NCBI GenBank assembly: GCA_036937835.1
Contig: CM072871.1
Span: forward strand, 2,967,001-3,031,000
DNA from: Pampus argenteus
Taxonomy: Eukaryota > Chordata > Actinopteri > Scombriformes > Stromateidae
Length of the DNA: 64,000 bases
Direction of reading: 5' to 3'
Shown: one piece after another, positions 1-14,386 of the stretch
Layout: each line of letters starts with the position of its first letter
How positions within the stretch are numbered: the stretch's first letter is position 1
Made by a program: the position numbers and the translations under genes
The notes under the pieces: model-generated
Database searches by the model: none
Told to the model about the DNA's origin: nothing
The model's input: only the letters and a program-made list of their open reading frames with translations

Positions 1-3000
1 CGCTTTGTGAAGAATAGTACACTCTGTCCCACTCAGAAGAATGAAAAAGTGCCACTCGATTGCATTACAAAAACAACATAGGCGGTTTAAACTGTATGAA
101 ACTTACCCCGTTTAGAAAAACAGCCAATTGATTTGAGTTAATTTATCAAGAGTCCTTTAATCAGTGAAAGCCTTTTTTTTTCACAGGCAGCACTTGTTAC
201 TAAATTAAGCAATGAAGGAATATTTGAACCCTGAAACGTCCGCTGCAGTTATTTAGTATATCAGTCAAACATGGCGACTTTGAAACGGTTGACAGAACGA
301 TCAAAAAGACGAACCACATCAGACGTCTTCAGCTGTCAGAGAACACGGTGGATCATGATTTATTAAATTATCTTTTGATTTTTTCATCTCAAAAGATGTT
401 ATGCAAAAAAAAAAATAATCCCGACTTTTCTTTGTGCAGCCTTACACTCGTCACCATGTGTGCATGAAAAACACACAAGCTCACACATATGCTTGCAAAT
501 AACAAGCAGTTGGCAAACTCACATATTCCACCCAAACCATCGATGTCTTGCTCCCTTATCGGTGATTTGAATTACTTTGCATAAAGAGGTTAAGATTGCG
601 AGTCGCTGCTCTAAATCCTGCTGTAGTTCACTGAAATTTTAAAAAGGCCCAAAGAGCTAGTAGGGCTCTTGGCTGACTCTGCCCACACTGCTCACTGAAT
701 CATTGAGGGGCCATCGGATTATCAATGCATGAGAAAGTCCCCGGTACCTGCACTTCAGAGAAACATCCAAACAAGTATGACTCCACTGAATGTGTCAAGA
801 ATACCAGTGTGCTTCTGTGTCACAGTGATCTGACAGTTTCAGTGTGAAAGTCTGCAGCACACACATTTAATTCCAGTGTACTCGTCCTTGAGGTTTTTTT
901 TTATTTTTTTAATATGTAACTGTACTTTTCTTGTTCTTTTTTTACAGATTTTCAGATGCTCAGTTGCTTGCTACCATTTATTAGTTAACTTCTTATGTTT
1001 TGCAGGCAGTCGAGGTTTCATTAGCTGCTTGCTTTGCTGCGGCAGGTGGTCAGACTTGACCTCTTTGCTCTACCTAAAGATGTTATGTCTTCATCTCTGA
1101 TTGGAGGAGAATGTAAGCCAGACGTATCAGTTTTCAGCTTTAAAGCCTGACATTTGAGAAAGTGAGTAATACTCCTTCATATGGACATGATAACTTTCTT
1201 TATTTTTCCCCCGCTGGAGTTCAACTAAAGCAGCTGCACCGTTGTAAATACTTTAGCAGGTTTTTGTTGTTGTGTTACAAAAGGATATTAAGAGAAAGAA
1301 TAATCAAAATGCAGGCTTGCGTTCAAGCCTCTCACATTAATTTTGGCAGGAACATTTTGGCACAGAGGAGACATTATATTTGGAAAGAGCTGCTCCCTCT
1401 ACTGATTACACACTGTTATAAAAATCCACACGATGCAACAGCAAAAAAAAACAAAAAAAAAACAAATCACACTATTACTCTAATTGTCAATGTTGGATCA
1501 ATGTTTTCTGATTCCACATCTCATAATACATAAATTACACGCCGTTGTTTTGTTGTTTTCTCATTCAGACATTTAAATGTGTGTTCAAAAGTTAGTGAAG
1601 CGATGAATATTCAAGAACTGTAAGTCCTGTCCTGTTGATTTGAAAGGAATATTCTTTTATGTCTGATTACCAGCCGTCTGCGCCCATATCGAAGAAGCAA
1701 AAAGAAATTAATGCGTTTTAACAAGAAGCTTCTCACAGAAAAACCACTGAAATGCCGTCTGCATTTTTATCTCTTATACCTCTCAGTGCAAACGCTCTGC
1801 TACATCAAGATCACATCAGACAGGCTATGTATATCAAATGTATCCAGCATAATGATAATATCATGAATCTCCTCAGGCTTGTAGATAGCCTAGTTAGGCA
1901 GTAGTTTGAATTCATTTTGTCTCGGGACTCATCCCTCTTCAACCTACCTTGCTGTGACTCTATTATAGTGAACACTTCCTTGTTCACATTGAGTTAAACA
2001 TATTGTAAAACAGTGATGTTACGTTGAACTTCTGGTGAATCTGTGAAGTCAACAAAGTCAACAGAACAAGGACTTTGTGATTATGTATTGTTGTCCTTGT
2101 GGGAAAACTCCTAACGTTTATATAACCACTGAAACATTCGCCACAGGGATTCTGTCTTTTCATGATCACAACCTGCATCTGAATGCAGAGGTGACTTCTG
2201 ACAACAATGCAGCGTTTTTCTAGCGGGTATCTTACAACGCACTTCTTGGCAAACACACTTTTAACAACTGCCGAAACGTGTTTGATGGATGGAGAACAGA
2301 AGGTTGGGTTTGTCGCTCTTTTTTCAGAGAGTTTCGGGAAACAATGTTTGTAATGCAAATAAGGGACGCTTCAAAGTCTTATTAACATTTTCAATGGTAG
2401 AAATGTTCCATTGTGTGAAAAATTCAACGATCCACGCGGATCTGGTGGAGACAGGCTGCATGCGACTTTGTTAAATGTCTCATTCTCTTGCTCATGCACG
2501 AGCGTTAGTGCAGTAGGGATAATCGGGCATGTCTGATTTGGAAGCACAGAGATTGATTCGTGCTGTGTTTTATTCGGCATTTTGGCACCTCGGGCCATGT
2601 CTGTCCCCCCGTGTTGTTGGATTCAGCAGCCCAGGCTTTGTATCATTATGTAGTTCTATATTAAGACTATTGATTACTCTGTAACTGAGGCAGTGAGGTT
2701 GAAGTAAGTGACAAGCTGCTGGTATAATTGGCGTTTTATTTTTTTATTTTTCAGTGGCATCGAACACGGTTGTTATCAGTCTGTTGGGCAACCAAATCCC
2801 AATTCTGTAGTGTTCCAGTTTCCTACAAATACACAATAATATAACAGTCTGTCCCTCTCAATTCACCTCAAATGAGCCAAATTACACAAACAGTTGTTGT
2901 AAGAGCTGTAACCCTGCACACAATGCTGCGCCTTGTCCGCCTGTGCTGAACAGATGCCGATATTCCCCGCAGCACCGTTGATTATGAGCGCTGTCGTAGT

Positions 3001-4893
3001 AATCGAGTTGCTGTCACCGTGTTGTGCGCGTGCTGAACTTCACGGACCCGACTGGAGCCCCGCCTGTGTCAGAGAAGCTCGGGCAGGGAGGCGACAGCTG
3101 ACAGGAACGACAGAGCAACCACATCAAACGGCACAAGTTCGGTCGGCCTGTCTTCTGAAACATTTATGAGCCGTGTTGTTTTCTGAGAAAGCCAAAAAAT
3201 AAAAATCCTCAAGTTAATACTGCCTCCAGAGAGACCTGGCCAAAATGTCACCCACTACATTTATGCTGTTCCTCCTCCTCTTCTTCTTCTTCTGTTGAAC
3301 AGGTGCATCTGAGTGAGTCACCCCTCTTGTGTACTAGAACAAATTTTGAGGCGGGGAGGGGAGTAATGGCTGTTAAGAGCTTCACAAACATATGCAATGC
3401 AATTATGCTCAATTATGGGTGATCAACATTTGCATAATCTTTATCCCAGCTACTCCTTAAGAACCAATCAGATGGGTTTTTTTTCTTGCAGCATGAAAGC
3501 CACATGAATAATTTATATCAGTAAAATATATCTATTCTGCAGATCTCAGTGATCTCGGTGGCTATTCAGCCTCCTCAGTCATCTATCATTTATGATGGAG
3601 AGAGTTAGGAAGGCTCCCTGATTGAGCTAATGAATGCAAATGCAGTGCGAGACTAGCATGGGTCAGTAGCCACACTTCCCTCCTCCTCGTACCTGTTTTC
3701 TTCACTATCAATTCACTCCAAGCCCATAAACAAATGTGGCATGTCATTTACTGTGGGCATGAAACGATTAATTTTCATAAAGAAGGGAAGAAATGGCTAT
3801 CTCTTAGGTACTTGGGGGCACCTGGTTGTGTTTTGACAGTGATGATAAGCGTACATGGCAGCTCAATTACATCCTCAACACTCGTTTTCTGTTTTATTTA
3901 GGCGATGGGAATCCTCTCTGTGAGCGACCTTTGCGGTTAAATACATGGAAAGCTGGAGTTTATGGACACACCTGTGCTATCGGTTCTTACATACATAAAG
4001 AAAATAGAAATAAATAGTTGTTGATCTTTAAAATGGATTACGACATGTCAGCTGTAATTATTAGTGTCATATTTTGAACATTCAACTTTTTTTGCTGGAA
4101 AATTGATTTCTTGTTGAGTTTAAACTTTATGTCACATAATCAGTGAATTGTTTTTTAGCAAATTTAGACTGACATAATAATAATAAATAGTTTGTTGTGT
4201 AATGCATAACATCAAATATTTAACTTTTCGTTGTCTTTTAAGCACGAGACCTTTTCTTGCACGCTATCTCGTAGATGCTAAAGTTCTCATAAATTAAGTT
4301 TTGTATTGTCATTTCCCATTTTTCTTCCTTTAGTAAATAACAAAGATGGCTGTAAACAAAGCGATGGTTCTTTAAACTCTATAACGCCTTCATGTCAAAT
4401 AACACAGAGGCTGAATCAAAGCTCAGAAAGGTGGATTGACCCAAGTCTTACTGTGAAATTGCATCTCAGATTGTGAATCCTCGGTGGATTTCAGCCCTGA
4501 CCGTTACCTCTCTTACGGTTGTCATCGCAGTAATATGTCTCATGTCTGTTTAATAGATCGTCTGCTGTCCTTCATCTCCATCTTTGATTTAGATCAAAGG
4601 AATATAGAAAACTCACATCCAGTGTAATGGACGGTGTCTCTTCAGTGCTGCCTTTATTGTTCCTACTTATTATGGGAAGGACACATAATGGACAGCTCAT
4701 AGACATTATTCCTCTCGCTCTACACCGCGGTGCTTTTATGCACCATATTCATAGATTTTAGCCAGCACTGAAACACCCGTTCCTAAATACAAAGACTGAG
4801 TGACATTATCTGCTGGCAGTGGTTATATGCTTCTTTTTTTTTTATCCCAAGCTTCCACAGCTTTGACAGCACAAAGCACCCCCACTCCACACT

Positions 4894-4896
<3 letters not shown>
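1..4896. other. Non-coding, presumed intronic DNA
   Basis: AT-rich sequence with scattered short open frames that have no recognisable domain, no convincing splice-site pairs and no codon bias. No repeat family was recognised. By position it lies upstream of the macro-domain exon at 61104 and is read as part of the same very large intron. That reading is an inference; an intergenic origin for the far left part cannot be excluded. Confidence 0.5.

Positions 4897-4926
<30 letters not shown>
4897..4926. repeat. (AC)15 microsatellite
   Basis: Uninterrupted AC dinucleotide run of 30 bases, seen directly. Confidence 0.97.
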
Positions 4927-4929
<3 letters not shown>

Positions 4930-5334
4930 CAAATGTGAAGCACTACCAGGGTTGTCAACTATTGCCAACATGGCCCTATTTTTGTTCTCTCGGCAGGCAT
5001 TCATCAGAGCCTGTTCTGACAGCTCCGCTTTTGATATTTATATTTCCACAGAATTTTAATGACTTTGTGCTTTATCTTTCATGTCTATCCATTGTTCGCA
5101 TGCCCATGGCCGCGCGCCGTTGTGTTGTTTTACAATGTGGCTCCCAGATATTCACTTTTTCCATTCTTCGACACATGCGTCCCCCTCCAAGTGTTGTCCT
5201 CGGGGCATTGGCGTGTTGTGTTCACCTGTACCGTAGACATAACACGCACGCTTTGTTCCGTGTGCACTTCGTTTCCGCTGCAGGTGAAGTGCAGACACTG
5301 TTTGAAGCAGCGTCATTGTTGATTTTTTACATCT

Positions 5335-5358
5335 ATTTATTTATTTATTTATTTATTT
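5335..5358. repeat. (ATTT)6 microsatellite
   Basis: Six perfect ATTT units followed by extra T residues. Such arrays can derive from old poly-A tails of retroelements on the opposite strand, but no element is recognisable next to it. Confidence 0.95.
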
Positions 5359-8300
5359 TTTCTGCTGTTGTTTGTTTGTTGCTCCGGTTTTGACTGGAGC
5401 TTAGGATGTGCATTACTGAGGTAAGGAAGGGATAATCCATGACAAGGTTTATGTTAAATGCAAAGAGGCAGAGTGTGTTATACTGCATCCCTGAGTGCAT
5501 TATTAAATCCTTAAACACACTTCTCAGAATGGATTATCCTACTTACATCCTGGTCATTTGGCCAAAATCAAAAATAAGTGTTCTCGTTTGTTTTTGTTTT
5601 TTTACTCTAGTAAAGTTTACTTCAGTTTAATGGGTTTACTGCTGCGTTGTTGTCATGGTTACACATGATGGTAGCATGGTAGCTTTATGGCTGACTATCG
5701 TATGGATTTCTAATCATGATTAAACGTTAACCAACTTCAGATGATGGTCGGTACCGTTAATCTGGGATCAGATACAGAAAAACACAAATGTTTTTACTTT
5801 TCAAGCTTTTCTTCACTTTTTGCTTTATTTTTTTTGTAAATTACTGTCTGCTAGACAGTTCAACTTGTGATGAAAGGTCCCAGAGAGACTTTATTGTACT
5901 TTAAGGGGCCAAAAAGGTTTGGAATAATTGCTTTAACTGACTTGGGCACAGCTCTGCCACCATTTATCTCTGAGATGTTGGCTGGAGCCGTCTGTGAAGT
6001 AGTTGCAATCGTACTTTTATGTGTTTCTAATAGTTTTAAGAGTTCTGTCTCACAGATGTTTAACCTGCTGTATGTCAGGTTTGATTTTAGCTTTATTCAG
6101 TTTGCTTCACTTTCCTGTTTTTTTTTCTGTAGTTTACAGTTTGTTGCGTTCAGCTCAGTGTTTTCAATAATTGCAGCAAACTGTAATTACAACAAGCCAA
6201 GTTGTGATTGTTGTTGGCCACCTGTGTGTTGATGTGATCAGTCTTTACACACTTAAATAATGAGTGCAAAACACGCACAACTGAACTTTAGGAACACATC
6301 AGTTCCTGCTACAGAAAACACAGTTCATTCCTAAAGACTTTCACGTTTGCAGATTTAATTGTGAGACCCGTATTTTTCTTTTTAAATTTATTTGTCAAAA
6401 TACAAATAAAAGAAAAAAACGTCTTTATTTGTCCTCATTTGACACACGCTCGTGGGATAACTCGTGTGAAACTATTTGGTATTTATCATATGCAGAGTTT
6501 AGAAATATGATAAGCTGATCATTAAGTCTGGATGTGATGGTTTGTTTTTAGATATTACATTTCCTGACAGCCCTGTTGGTGGATGTAACGGCCGCTCCGG
6601 TTGTATCAGCTCTGTCATGTCAGACTACATTGTTTTTGGCAGCACAGAGACAGACTCTCACTCCACTTCCCTTCATGGCCGAACTCAATCCTTCCCTGAG
6701 TCCCTGGTGAAATGTTCCTGTTGCAAGCACAACATGGAAAAAAAGTTTTCCACGAATCTGCATTTTTAACCAAAAGCAGCCAATCTGTTGGTCCTGATTG
6801 TGTTACTGTTTGTTTACGCCTCCCTGTGTATTTTGCACGTGACCTGTGAAATTATGGAAATACTAATACAGGTGATTTGTTTCATTTAACTTCACGCTAT
6901 TTAAACAGGAACTTTACCCGGCAAACTCGAACCCATATTCTGCATGATCACGTCTATTTAATAAGAACTTCATCAGCAGGAGAGATGAGTGTTTGCACTC
7001 ATTGGCTGCGTTGTTCACAAGTCTCAAGGTGAGGAGAACAAGACGGCTGCAGCGGACAGCGGCTTCCTGCAGAGTTATCATCAGTCTCCATATTACTGCT
7101 TCAGCATCAGGAGCATAAGTGAAGCCGTCTTCCTTTGGCCTGACAACATTAAAGATTCATCAACTAGTGTCGACTCGCAGCTTTTTTTAGTGGCACTATG
7201 ATGCACTCTACAATGTGATAAAACACTAAGAAACCATAATGTACTCCCACATTTATATTGTTCATAAAGATGCAGTGCAGGTAACATGTAAATGATAATA
7301 TCGATCAGTGCTTTTTATAAATATATATATTATATTTATTATGGTTTGACTGCTTTTTTAGGGTCTTTGAGTTGTTTTCAGAAATAATAATAATTTAAAA
7401 AAAAACTTTCTCTTGTTGCATTTTCATTATCTCACGTCCTTCAAAAGTTATTTAGGAATTCAAAGTGTGCATAAGCCTCTGCTTTTAATCACAGATGAGA
7501 ACTTTTCTTTTTGATTCATGCAACAGCTACAGTCAAAATCTTCTCATTATTCAGACAAATGAGGATTTGGATTCAGAAAGCTGTGTTGTGTTTTTTTTAA
7601 TTTAGCTTGGAAGTGTTTCCAATCTGCAGCCTGTTTACCTTCTGTGTAGATAAAGCTTTCTCATCCTCTTTTTCAAAGCCTTTTTTCTTTTTCTTTTTGT
7701 CCCTCGTGTGGATAATAAATTCAACTCTCATGTTTGAAAGTTTTCTTCGTACAGCAGAATCTGCTTTTTTTCTGCACGAGACAATTAATTTAAAATACGC
7801 TTGAAAAACAGATTCATTCAATTAATTAATTTGTTTTCCAACGGCTATACATCCAGTAAATGGCTCTTTTCTCCTGTGTCTATCGCACAGACCTCACCCC
7901 CCCCGCTCGCTCAGAGATGTGTGGAGAAGAAAACATGGAAAGACTTTTGTGGCATCAGCTGTTCCTTGTCATCCAAGTCATTCTGCATCTTGGGCTTTGG
8001 GAGAACACACTCTGCATTATTTAGATGGGCAATCACTCAGAAGAAGAGCAGGGCTCTAAAAATATCACCTCAGCAATGTGTGCTTTTCTGTCATATCAAT
8101 GGGACCTCCAGCTATGTACATTTGTCTCTGAAGCCATATTTCAATATGAAGGTAGCAAAGGGATAAATGTGTACGAGAGGATTGTTGCTGCAGGTTTCCT
8201 CAGGAGGTGTCCTAGATTCCCCGCTACTGCAGTCATTTGTTTGACGGACAGAAAGACAATTATCCTCCAACAAATTGTCAGAAATCTCTCTGACACTGAT

Positions 8301-11300
8301 AGACTAATTCATTTGTGTCAGGTCAGCATTATCATACGATCGTCCCCGTCATTCATCGGTACTTTCTGCATAAAAGAATGAAACTGAAAAAATAGTGTCC
8401 CAAATATGTAATAATTTAGGGAGCAGTATGCAGCACAGCTAAATGTCAGGATCTCAAGAATATATCATCATCATCATCATCACTAAACCGTTTTCCTGGC
8501 ATGTTTGCTCTCGCGTCGCGGCTACTAATGACTTGGCAGGCTAAGTGGCACAAGTTGACCAAAATTCATGAAGTTTCTCATTGTCATCTGTAATTCATTA
8601 CTGCAGAAGACTGAGCCGCATTTTCATAATCATTCATATGATTTTGGACAGACGGTGTCACTCCCTGTTACAGCTTGTCCTCCGAGACTTTATACAAATA
8701 AAATGTGATTTACTATATGATTTTACTTAAATATCGAAGGCTTCTTTTACTATGAGTTCATGATAATTAATTACATTTTGGAAAAATTAAATTTGAGCCT
8801 TTTTAAAGGCTGTTGGATGAGATTGTTTTTAATGTGAATTTCTTGCCATGTTTCCAGTGTAAGTGACAACATGGGAGGATGAACATGAGTCTATTCAAGC
8901 AGAAAGTGTGCTTGGATTTAAAAAGAGGCATGTAGCCCCCATATGAGTTGTGTTTTTTTTTCATGGATAACAAGCTTCACAGCCGTGAGGACCACATCTC
9001 CGGACGCTGTGGAGGCTTTCAAAGAGCAACCATCTCCTTTCTCCCCCCCTGAGCCCAATCCGGCCTTAGTCGTCAAGACATGTTTCAGCAGCGTACCCTC
9101 CGGCGGGTCCCCTGCTGCTTCAACGTCTGATAAAAACGCAGGAAAATGCACACGAAAAGACCGTGTATGAAAGAAGGAGTGAAAAAGAAGGACGCAGAAA
9201 AGGTGTTGAAGTAAACAACATCATTAAGACTCCCCGTGTGTGAACTTGTCCAATGCGCTTGTGCAGACGGTTGTTGTGCTTGTTGCCGTAGTGTTTATCA
9301 AGGTAATTATGGCTCACGCAGCTACGGACGTAGCGTGCGGCCTCGACGAAGGCAGCGGTAGAAGGACACGCCGGCATTCACAGATGTTATAGTGCACGAT
9401 CATGTTCACAGTTAGAAATTAACACGTCTCAGCTCATAGCTGACGCTTTTATATACTGCTCCAGTTTTTGTCGAATCTTTATCTGTATTATCTGTATACT
9501 TTGTCTGTATTTATCTGCAGACACATACTGTATACATAGAAAAAAAACAGCTTTCATAGCTTTCAGCCACAAAGAGACTACTTTTTAAATAACACAGACA
9601 GACATGGGGCTAGGGACCCTCTGAGACGTTAGCAATGCCCTCGAAGCAGAAAGGCTTTGGTGTCTCTGTCAGAAGTTATATTTTCTAACCACAAAGCGAC
9701 CATGAAAACTGAGTGAAAGTGCAGGTAGATCCACCTGATCCTGAACCAGGCTAAGATATTCTTCTGTCTATGGGTCTAGCGCGCCTTCAGCCCGTTGGCA
9801 TGGGTGGGCCAGTTTAATGTGTCTTTTTAATTAACGCAGGCGTTTCATGGCTCTGTTTAACATTTCGGGTGCACTGTTCAGGGTGCATCGTGCCGCCTCT
9901 TTTGTTACCCCTCGACCACTAGGCAGATGGCCAGTTATTAGCAGTAATTAAAACTCCATCATCGATCATGGTTTGTAATTGTATTTAATTTGAAATGTAT
10001 TAATGATTAAAAGCTGCGGTTGCATGGTGTGAATGCTAATAAGGGTTGGGACCAACGGAGGGATACAGAGTGTCAGTGGAAGAGCTCAGCCTCTCTGTTA
10101 TTTGCAGACTATTCCAATTACGTGTGCAGGTAACCCAGCACGTGGCATCACCTCTGTTTCACAGACTGCAATACTCATTAGCCGAAGCTCATTTCATCAC
10201 TCCTCGTGTGTTTATTTGGGTTGCTGATTTGGAATTAAGGCGGTAAACACATTGTAAACAAAGTTAATATCATTTGGAGGCAAACTGCATGCAATGACAT
10301 TTTCTGGATCTAATGAAGACAAAATGGTGCCTTTGTTGTGGAGGGGTTCTTGAGGGAGCTGCGAGACCTTACAGAGAATAAAGTAGGTCAGCGGGCTGAC
10401 ATAGGGTGCCTGTGGACATGTTCTTTATCCCGCTGCTGCTTTGCACACACAGAGGAAGGAACCATAGTTAACAGTTGCAGCAGCTTATCATTAGAGGGAA
10501 ACAGCCTGAAGGTGTTTATACGATCATGTGAGCGCTTCTTGTCCATCATATTTCATAGTAAAACAGATATTAAGACGATGTGCTAAATCTGTGCCAGTGC
10601 AGTTGTGAAAGTGTAAAACACGATACAGTGATGAATATAGAAGTGTGAGGACGGATGATGTTTTATTGCTGTACAGACTGTAAAGTCCCCTGAGGCACAT
10701 TTGTCATTTGTGATATAGAGCTATAGGAATAGAATTGACCTGATCCATACATAGACACAGGAGCAACGTCTCAAGTTTCATGTTCTTATTTGAGTTTTGA
10801 AGTGTTTGTATTGAAAATTATTCCCATTTTTTTCTTCCTCCTCTCTCAAAACACTTGCTTCTAAAAAAGCAGCAATCCCCTTTACAGCCGAGTTCTCCAC
10901 AGTGCAGCACTAGTGCTTTTGTGTGTCGATAAGAGTTTGTGAGTGCATGCGTCTTTGATCTGCTCTACCGGAAAAGATGTTGACGGTTTAGCGGGGAGAT
11001 GCTGGTGTTTACTGTTGAGCTCAGATATCGCCATTACCCCCCCTCCGCGTGCTGCACATTGGAGCGGCTCTGTGTGCTGCTGTGCTGTGGTTAGCCCTTT
11101 TCAAGCACGTCTCCGAATTCTGTCGACTTGCTTGTTCTCTTTTAAAGAAAGGCTTTAAACACAGGCAAGACGCATCGTGTGAATAAAACGGTTTCATGCT
11201 TAAAGTTTGATCCCTCGGTAATTGAAAAGCGACGAGACTTCGCTGCAAAGATTGTGGTCAGTGTACTTTAAAAAGCAGCCACACGTCCACCGGATATTAA

Positions 11301-11751
11301 TTAATATCTATTCATGAACTATTTTCCATAATTATACAGAAATGCATTTATTGTTTTTTATATCGCAAATTGCAAAACTAAAGCAGGAATTAACGGTTCT
11401 CGGTGGGGACACAGAGACACATTGACGAGGACAATAGCAGCTCATAAAGACCATTGTGGATGTTTTTTGGAGGCTTCGGGGGAATAAATGCCTATCTGCT
11501 GTCTACTGTTATTTGAATATGACAACCATTTTACCCAGTTACTCACAGGGGGTTACACTCTATTGATTGGTATTGATGACCTCCTCGTGTTCCTCCTCTG
11601 CTTCACACCATGTGACCTTTGGACGACTCAGGCACACACAAAGAGAAAGGGCACGTCACAGTAAATGAGATATAGATTCTTTGCAAATGTGCAGAGCATA
11701 GCATGGATTATTACGGCATCGTGGATCGTGTTGTTATAGTTCTCATGTCTA
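5359..11751. other. Non-coding, presumed intronic DNA
   Basis: Several open frames of 60-121 codons occur here, for example on the + strand at 7801-8166 and 8025-8381. None shows a known domain or plausible exon structure. A 16-bp perfect palindrome lies at 11293-11308 and a short ATC run near 8466-8482. Nothing else is supported. Confidence 0.5.
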
Positions 11752-11775
11752 TTTTTTTTTTTTTTTTTTTTTTTT
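11752..11775. repeat. Poly-T tract, 24 nt
   Basis: A 24-base T homopolymer. It could be the reverse-strand poly-A tail of an old retroposed sequence, but no body or target-site duplication was recognised beside it. Confidence 0.95.
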
Positions 11776-12084
11776 ACTGACCACAAGTGAATGTGACCTT
11801 CACAAGGATTACTGAATGAGGGGATCAATTCCAACAGTTTGACAAGTCAGTCGGTTTATCATGATTAATATAGCCTTGTGCCGACAGCAAGATATGTGGC
11901 ATCTGAAAAGCTCTCGTTACAGTCATGTCAAGGTCCTTTGAACTTACCAACAAGTAAATAATGTTTCATATGATGTCGCCTCACCTCCATCTTTCACCTT
12001 GACCCTTTACTGTCATCAGTTAGTGATGGTCATTTTACCCTTCATGCAGGATACTCCTGTTTTACAGATAAAGACAGAAAGATA

Positions 12085-12101
12085 GAGAGAGAGAGAGAGA
12101 G
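12085..12101. repeat. (GA)n microsatellite
   Basis: Short perfect GA run of 17 bases. Confidence 0.95.
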
Positions 12102-14238
12102 GATGTAGCAGACTTCCTTTGCACTCATTTTTGCTGCGCCCATGATAATCATTGCAAAGAAGCCTCAGTAGTTAAAAAGTGTGCCCATCTGGTGAGGAAA
12201 CTGGGACAAAGTGTACTTTAGAGTGAACAGAGGATAACTCTCCTGGCCTTTAGGGCTGGAACTGGGGAGAACCAAGTGCTCTGAAATAGTTAGGTAAAGA
12301 TGCTTATTTTTTTTCTCTTTCATTTTTTTATTTTATTTTTTATTTTTAGATATTCCTTTGGGAAGTTGCATTTGTGTGGTTGCAAAGGTCATCAATTTAA
12401 GTTCCTCTTTCACTTGTTAATGAATGCTTGCACTGTGAGGAGAGCTGTAAGATGCAGAGTAGCTTCTCGACAAGCTGTATGAAGTCTCAGTGGATGTCAA
12501 CAGTGTTCAATACTAATGGCAGCAGGAGAGAAGTCCACAAATTGGCTTTTCAACTTCTAGCCCGGTCCTACTGCTGAACTCCCCATCTCGCATTGCTTTC
12601 CCTGCCCAATCTCCCAGGATTTGGGCCATCCCAGCTCAAGCGTTCAGAGCATCATTATTCTCGCATCTCTTATCTAGAGATGGGATCAATAAATCTATGG
12701 ATCCTGCCCTGACTGGACTCTGGTGTCCACCAGCCTCCTATTTTTCCTCTTGTCAATCCACGAGAACACTTATCTGCCGGAACACGCTGATGCATTGTGT
12801 AAGGCCTTGGCAAATGTTCATTAAGTTGTTTTTCAATGAGAAGCAGGGATCAATAGCAGACCCCTGTGATTCATGCATTCCCACCCCGGTGCATCTGTGC
12901 TGGTCTTTTCTTAGGATTAGCATGCCAGAAGACACAGATAATATTAAGGAGTCAATTAGTAGCTCATGAAATATAAATGATTGTGCAGGTAAAAGCTAAA
13001 ATAGCTTTTAGAAATGTTCCCATTGCAATTAAAGGTTTCTCATTCAAAAGCCATGAATAGTCTCAATCGTAATAATGCTGCACTCAGAATTTTAGAAGTG
13101 TTGGTGTTAATGCATGTACGTTATGGCCCGTTGTGTTATTGGCCCCAAGAGGAGAACTTGTTCTGCACAAAAAGCATAAATGAATATATGGAGAAAACGT
13201 CAACAACCATACATGGACAGCACATGATAAAACATGAAACATTTGTAAAAACATAATAAAATAAGTAGCTGAATCCTGCGAAGGACGTGATGCCTACACA
13301 GACAGGTTTAACATATGTTATAAACACAGCACAGACACACACCTGCTTTTCCTCTCCGCCTTCTTCTTCTTTGTTGTCTTCAAAATTACATTTGAAATGT
13401 TACCATGGTGAACCAATCAATACTTTGCCAACTCACAGAACCAAATTTCGGGTTGTTAGTTTGAGGATATGACCGTCTGCTCTTTCTTTTTGTCAAATAA
13501 TGAATCGTAGACCTCTGTTACCTGTATTCTGTTTACACTGACTCACCTGTACATGGATACGATGCCGGAAGCAATATCATTCTGTCATCAAAGCAAAGAC
13601 TGTTACGGCCTCATTACATCAGCTTCAAGGTGCACTTGTTTTAACCTCCGCCAGTCCTTTCACTCTGCACAAACACCCAGATATGTCTCAGTGTTTCTCG
13701 CTATGACTAACAGCTGGAATAAATCTCTCAGTCAGTAGTTATCTATGTGCCATTGACAGTCATTGCAGTATTTGCGGCATTTGGAAATTAGTAGCCTGGT
13801 TGGTGAAACTCACATTAATTAATGTAGCTGCAAGCTGGTTAGTTTTGCTTCTATCTATCTGTTTAATTGCTGCATTCAGGACGAATTAACACACTAATTT
13901 ATTACAATAATAAACTGTGGTTTTATATTGCTAACTAACAGCAGATATATTCTGTTTGTTTTATTGTTGCTGAAGTATTTCATGCATGAAAACAGCAAAC
14001 AACTGTTCATCAACATTATTCATGCTGATATTTGACAGGGGAAAAAAAAAAGAACAGTTGTATGTTTTCTGCAGTTATTTGACTTCAGCTCATTTAATTC
14101 TGCACTCAGCAAATGATGTACATCATGGTTGGAAATACCCCAATTATGGATCGATGCCAGTTGCAATATGTGTATTTTTCAGAAAGGATGGTTTACTCCA
14201 TCTGTCAAATGGTATGAATCTGGGACACACTGCATGTC
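12102..14238. other. Non-coding, presumed intronic DNA
   Basis: No gene, repeat family or RNA gene recognised. A 14-bp AT-rich palindrome with TAAT cores is present at 13812-13825. Confidence 0.5.
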
Positions 14239-14386
14239 TCTCAGTCTGAGGTGACTAGCATGCAACAGCGAGGCGGAGAGTTCGAATCAGGCCGTGATCC
14301 TTTGGCATATGTCATCTCACTCTCTCTTTCTCCATGTCCCTCTTCATCGTCAGCTAGCCAAGGAAAAATATGCCATAAAAATGTAA
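14239..14386 (+). repeat. tRNA-derived SINE remnant (teleost type)
   Basis: The segment has the layout of a common fish tRNA-derived SINE. An A-box-like stretch (gaggtgactagcatgc) is followed by a B-box-like promoter (gagttcgaatc, at about 14279-14289). Next comes the frequent non-tRNA body: a cctttggcatatgtcatc-like stretch, a pyrimidine-rich run of tctctctttc, and a purine/A-rich end with cataaaaatg. The match to the family pattern is from memory. The copy is degenerate and its exact ends are uncertain; no target-site duplication could be confirmed. Confidence 0.7.

Noticed and set aside
4935..5393. Plus-strand open frame of 152 codons
   Set aside because: It runs into the ATTT microsatellite and has no recognisable domain; chance frame.
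8943..9170. Pro/Ser-rich open frame of 75 codons in a locally GC-richer patch
   Set aside because: It looks somewhat protein-like but there is no recognised domain, no splice context and an equally open antisense frame.
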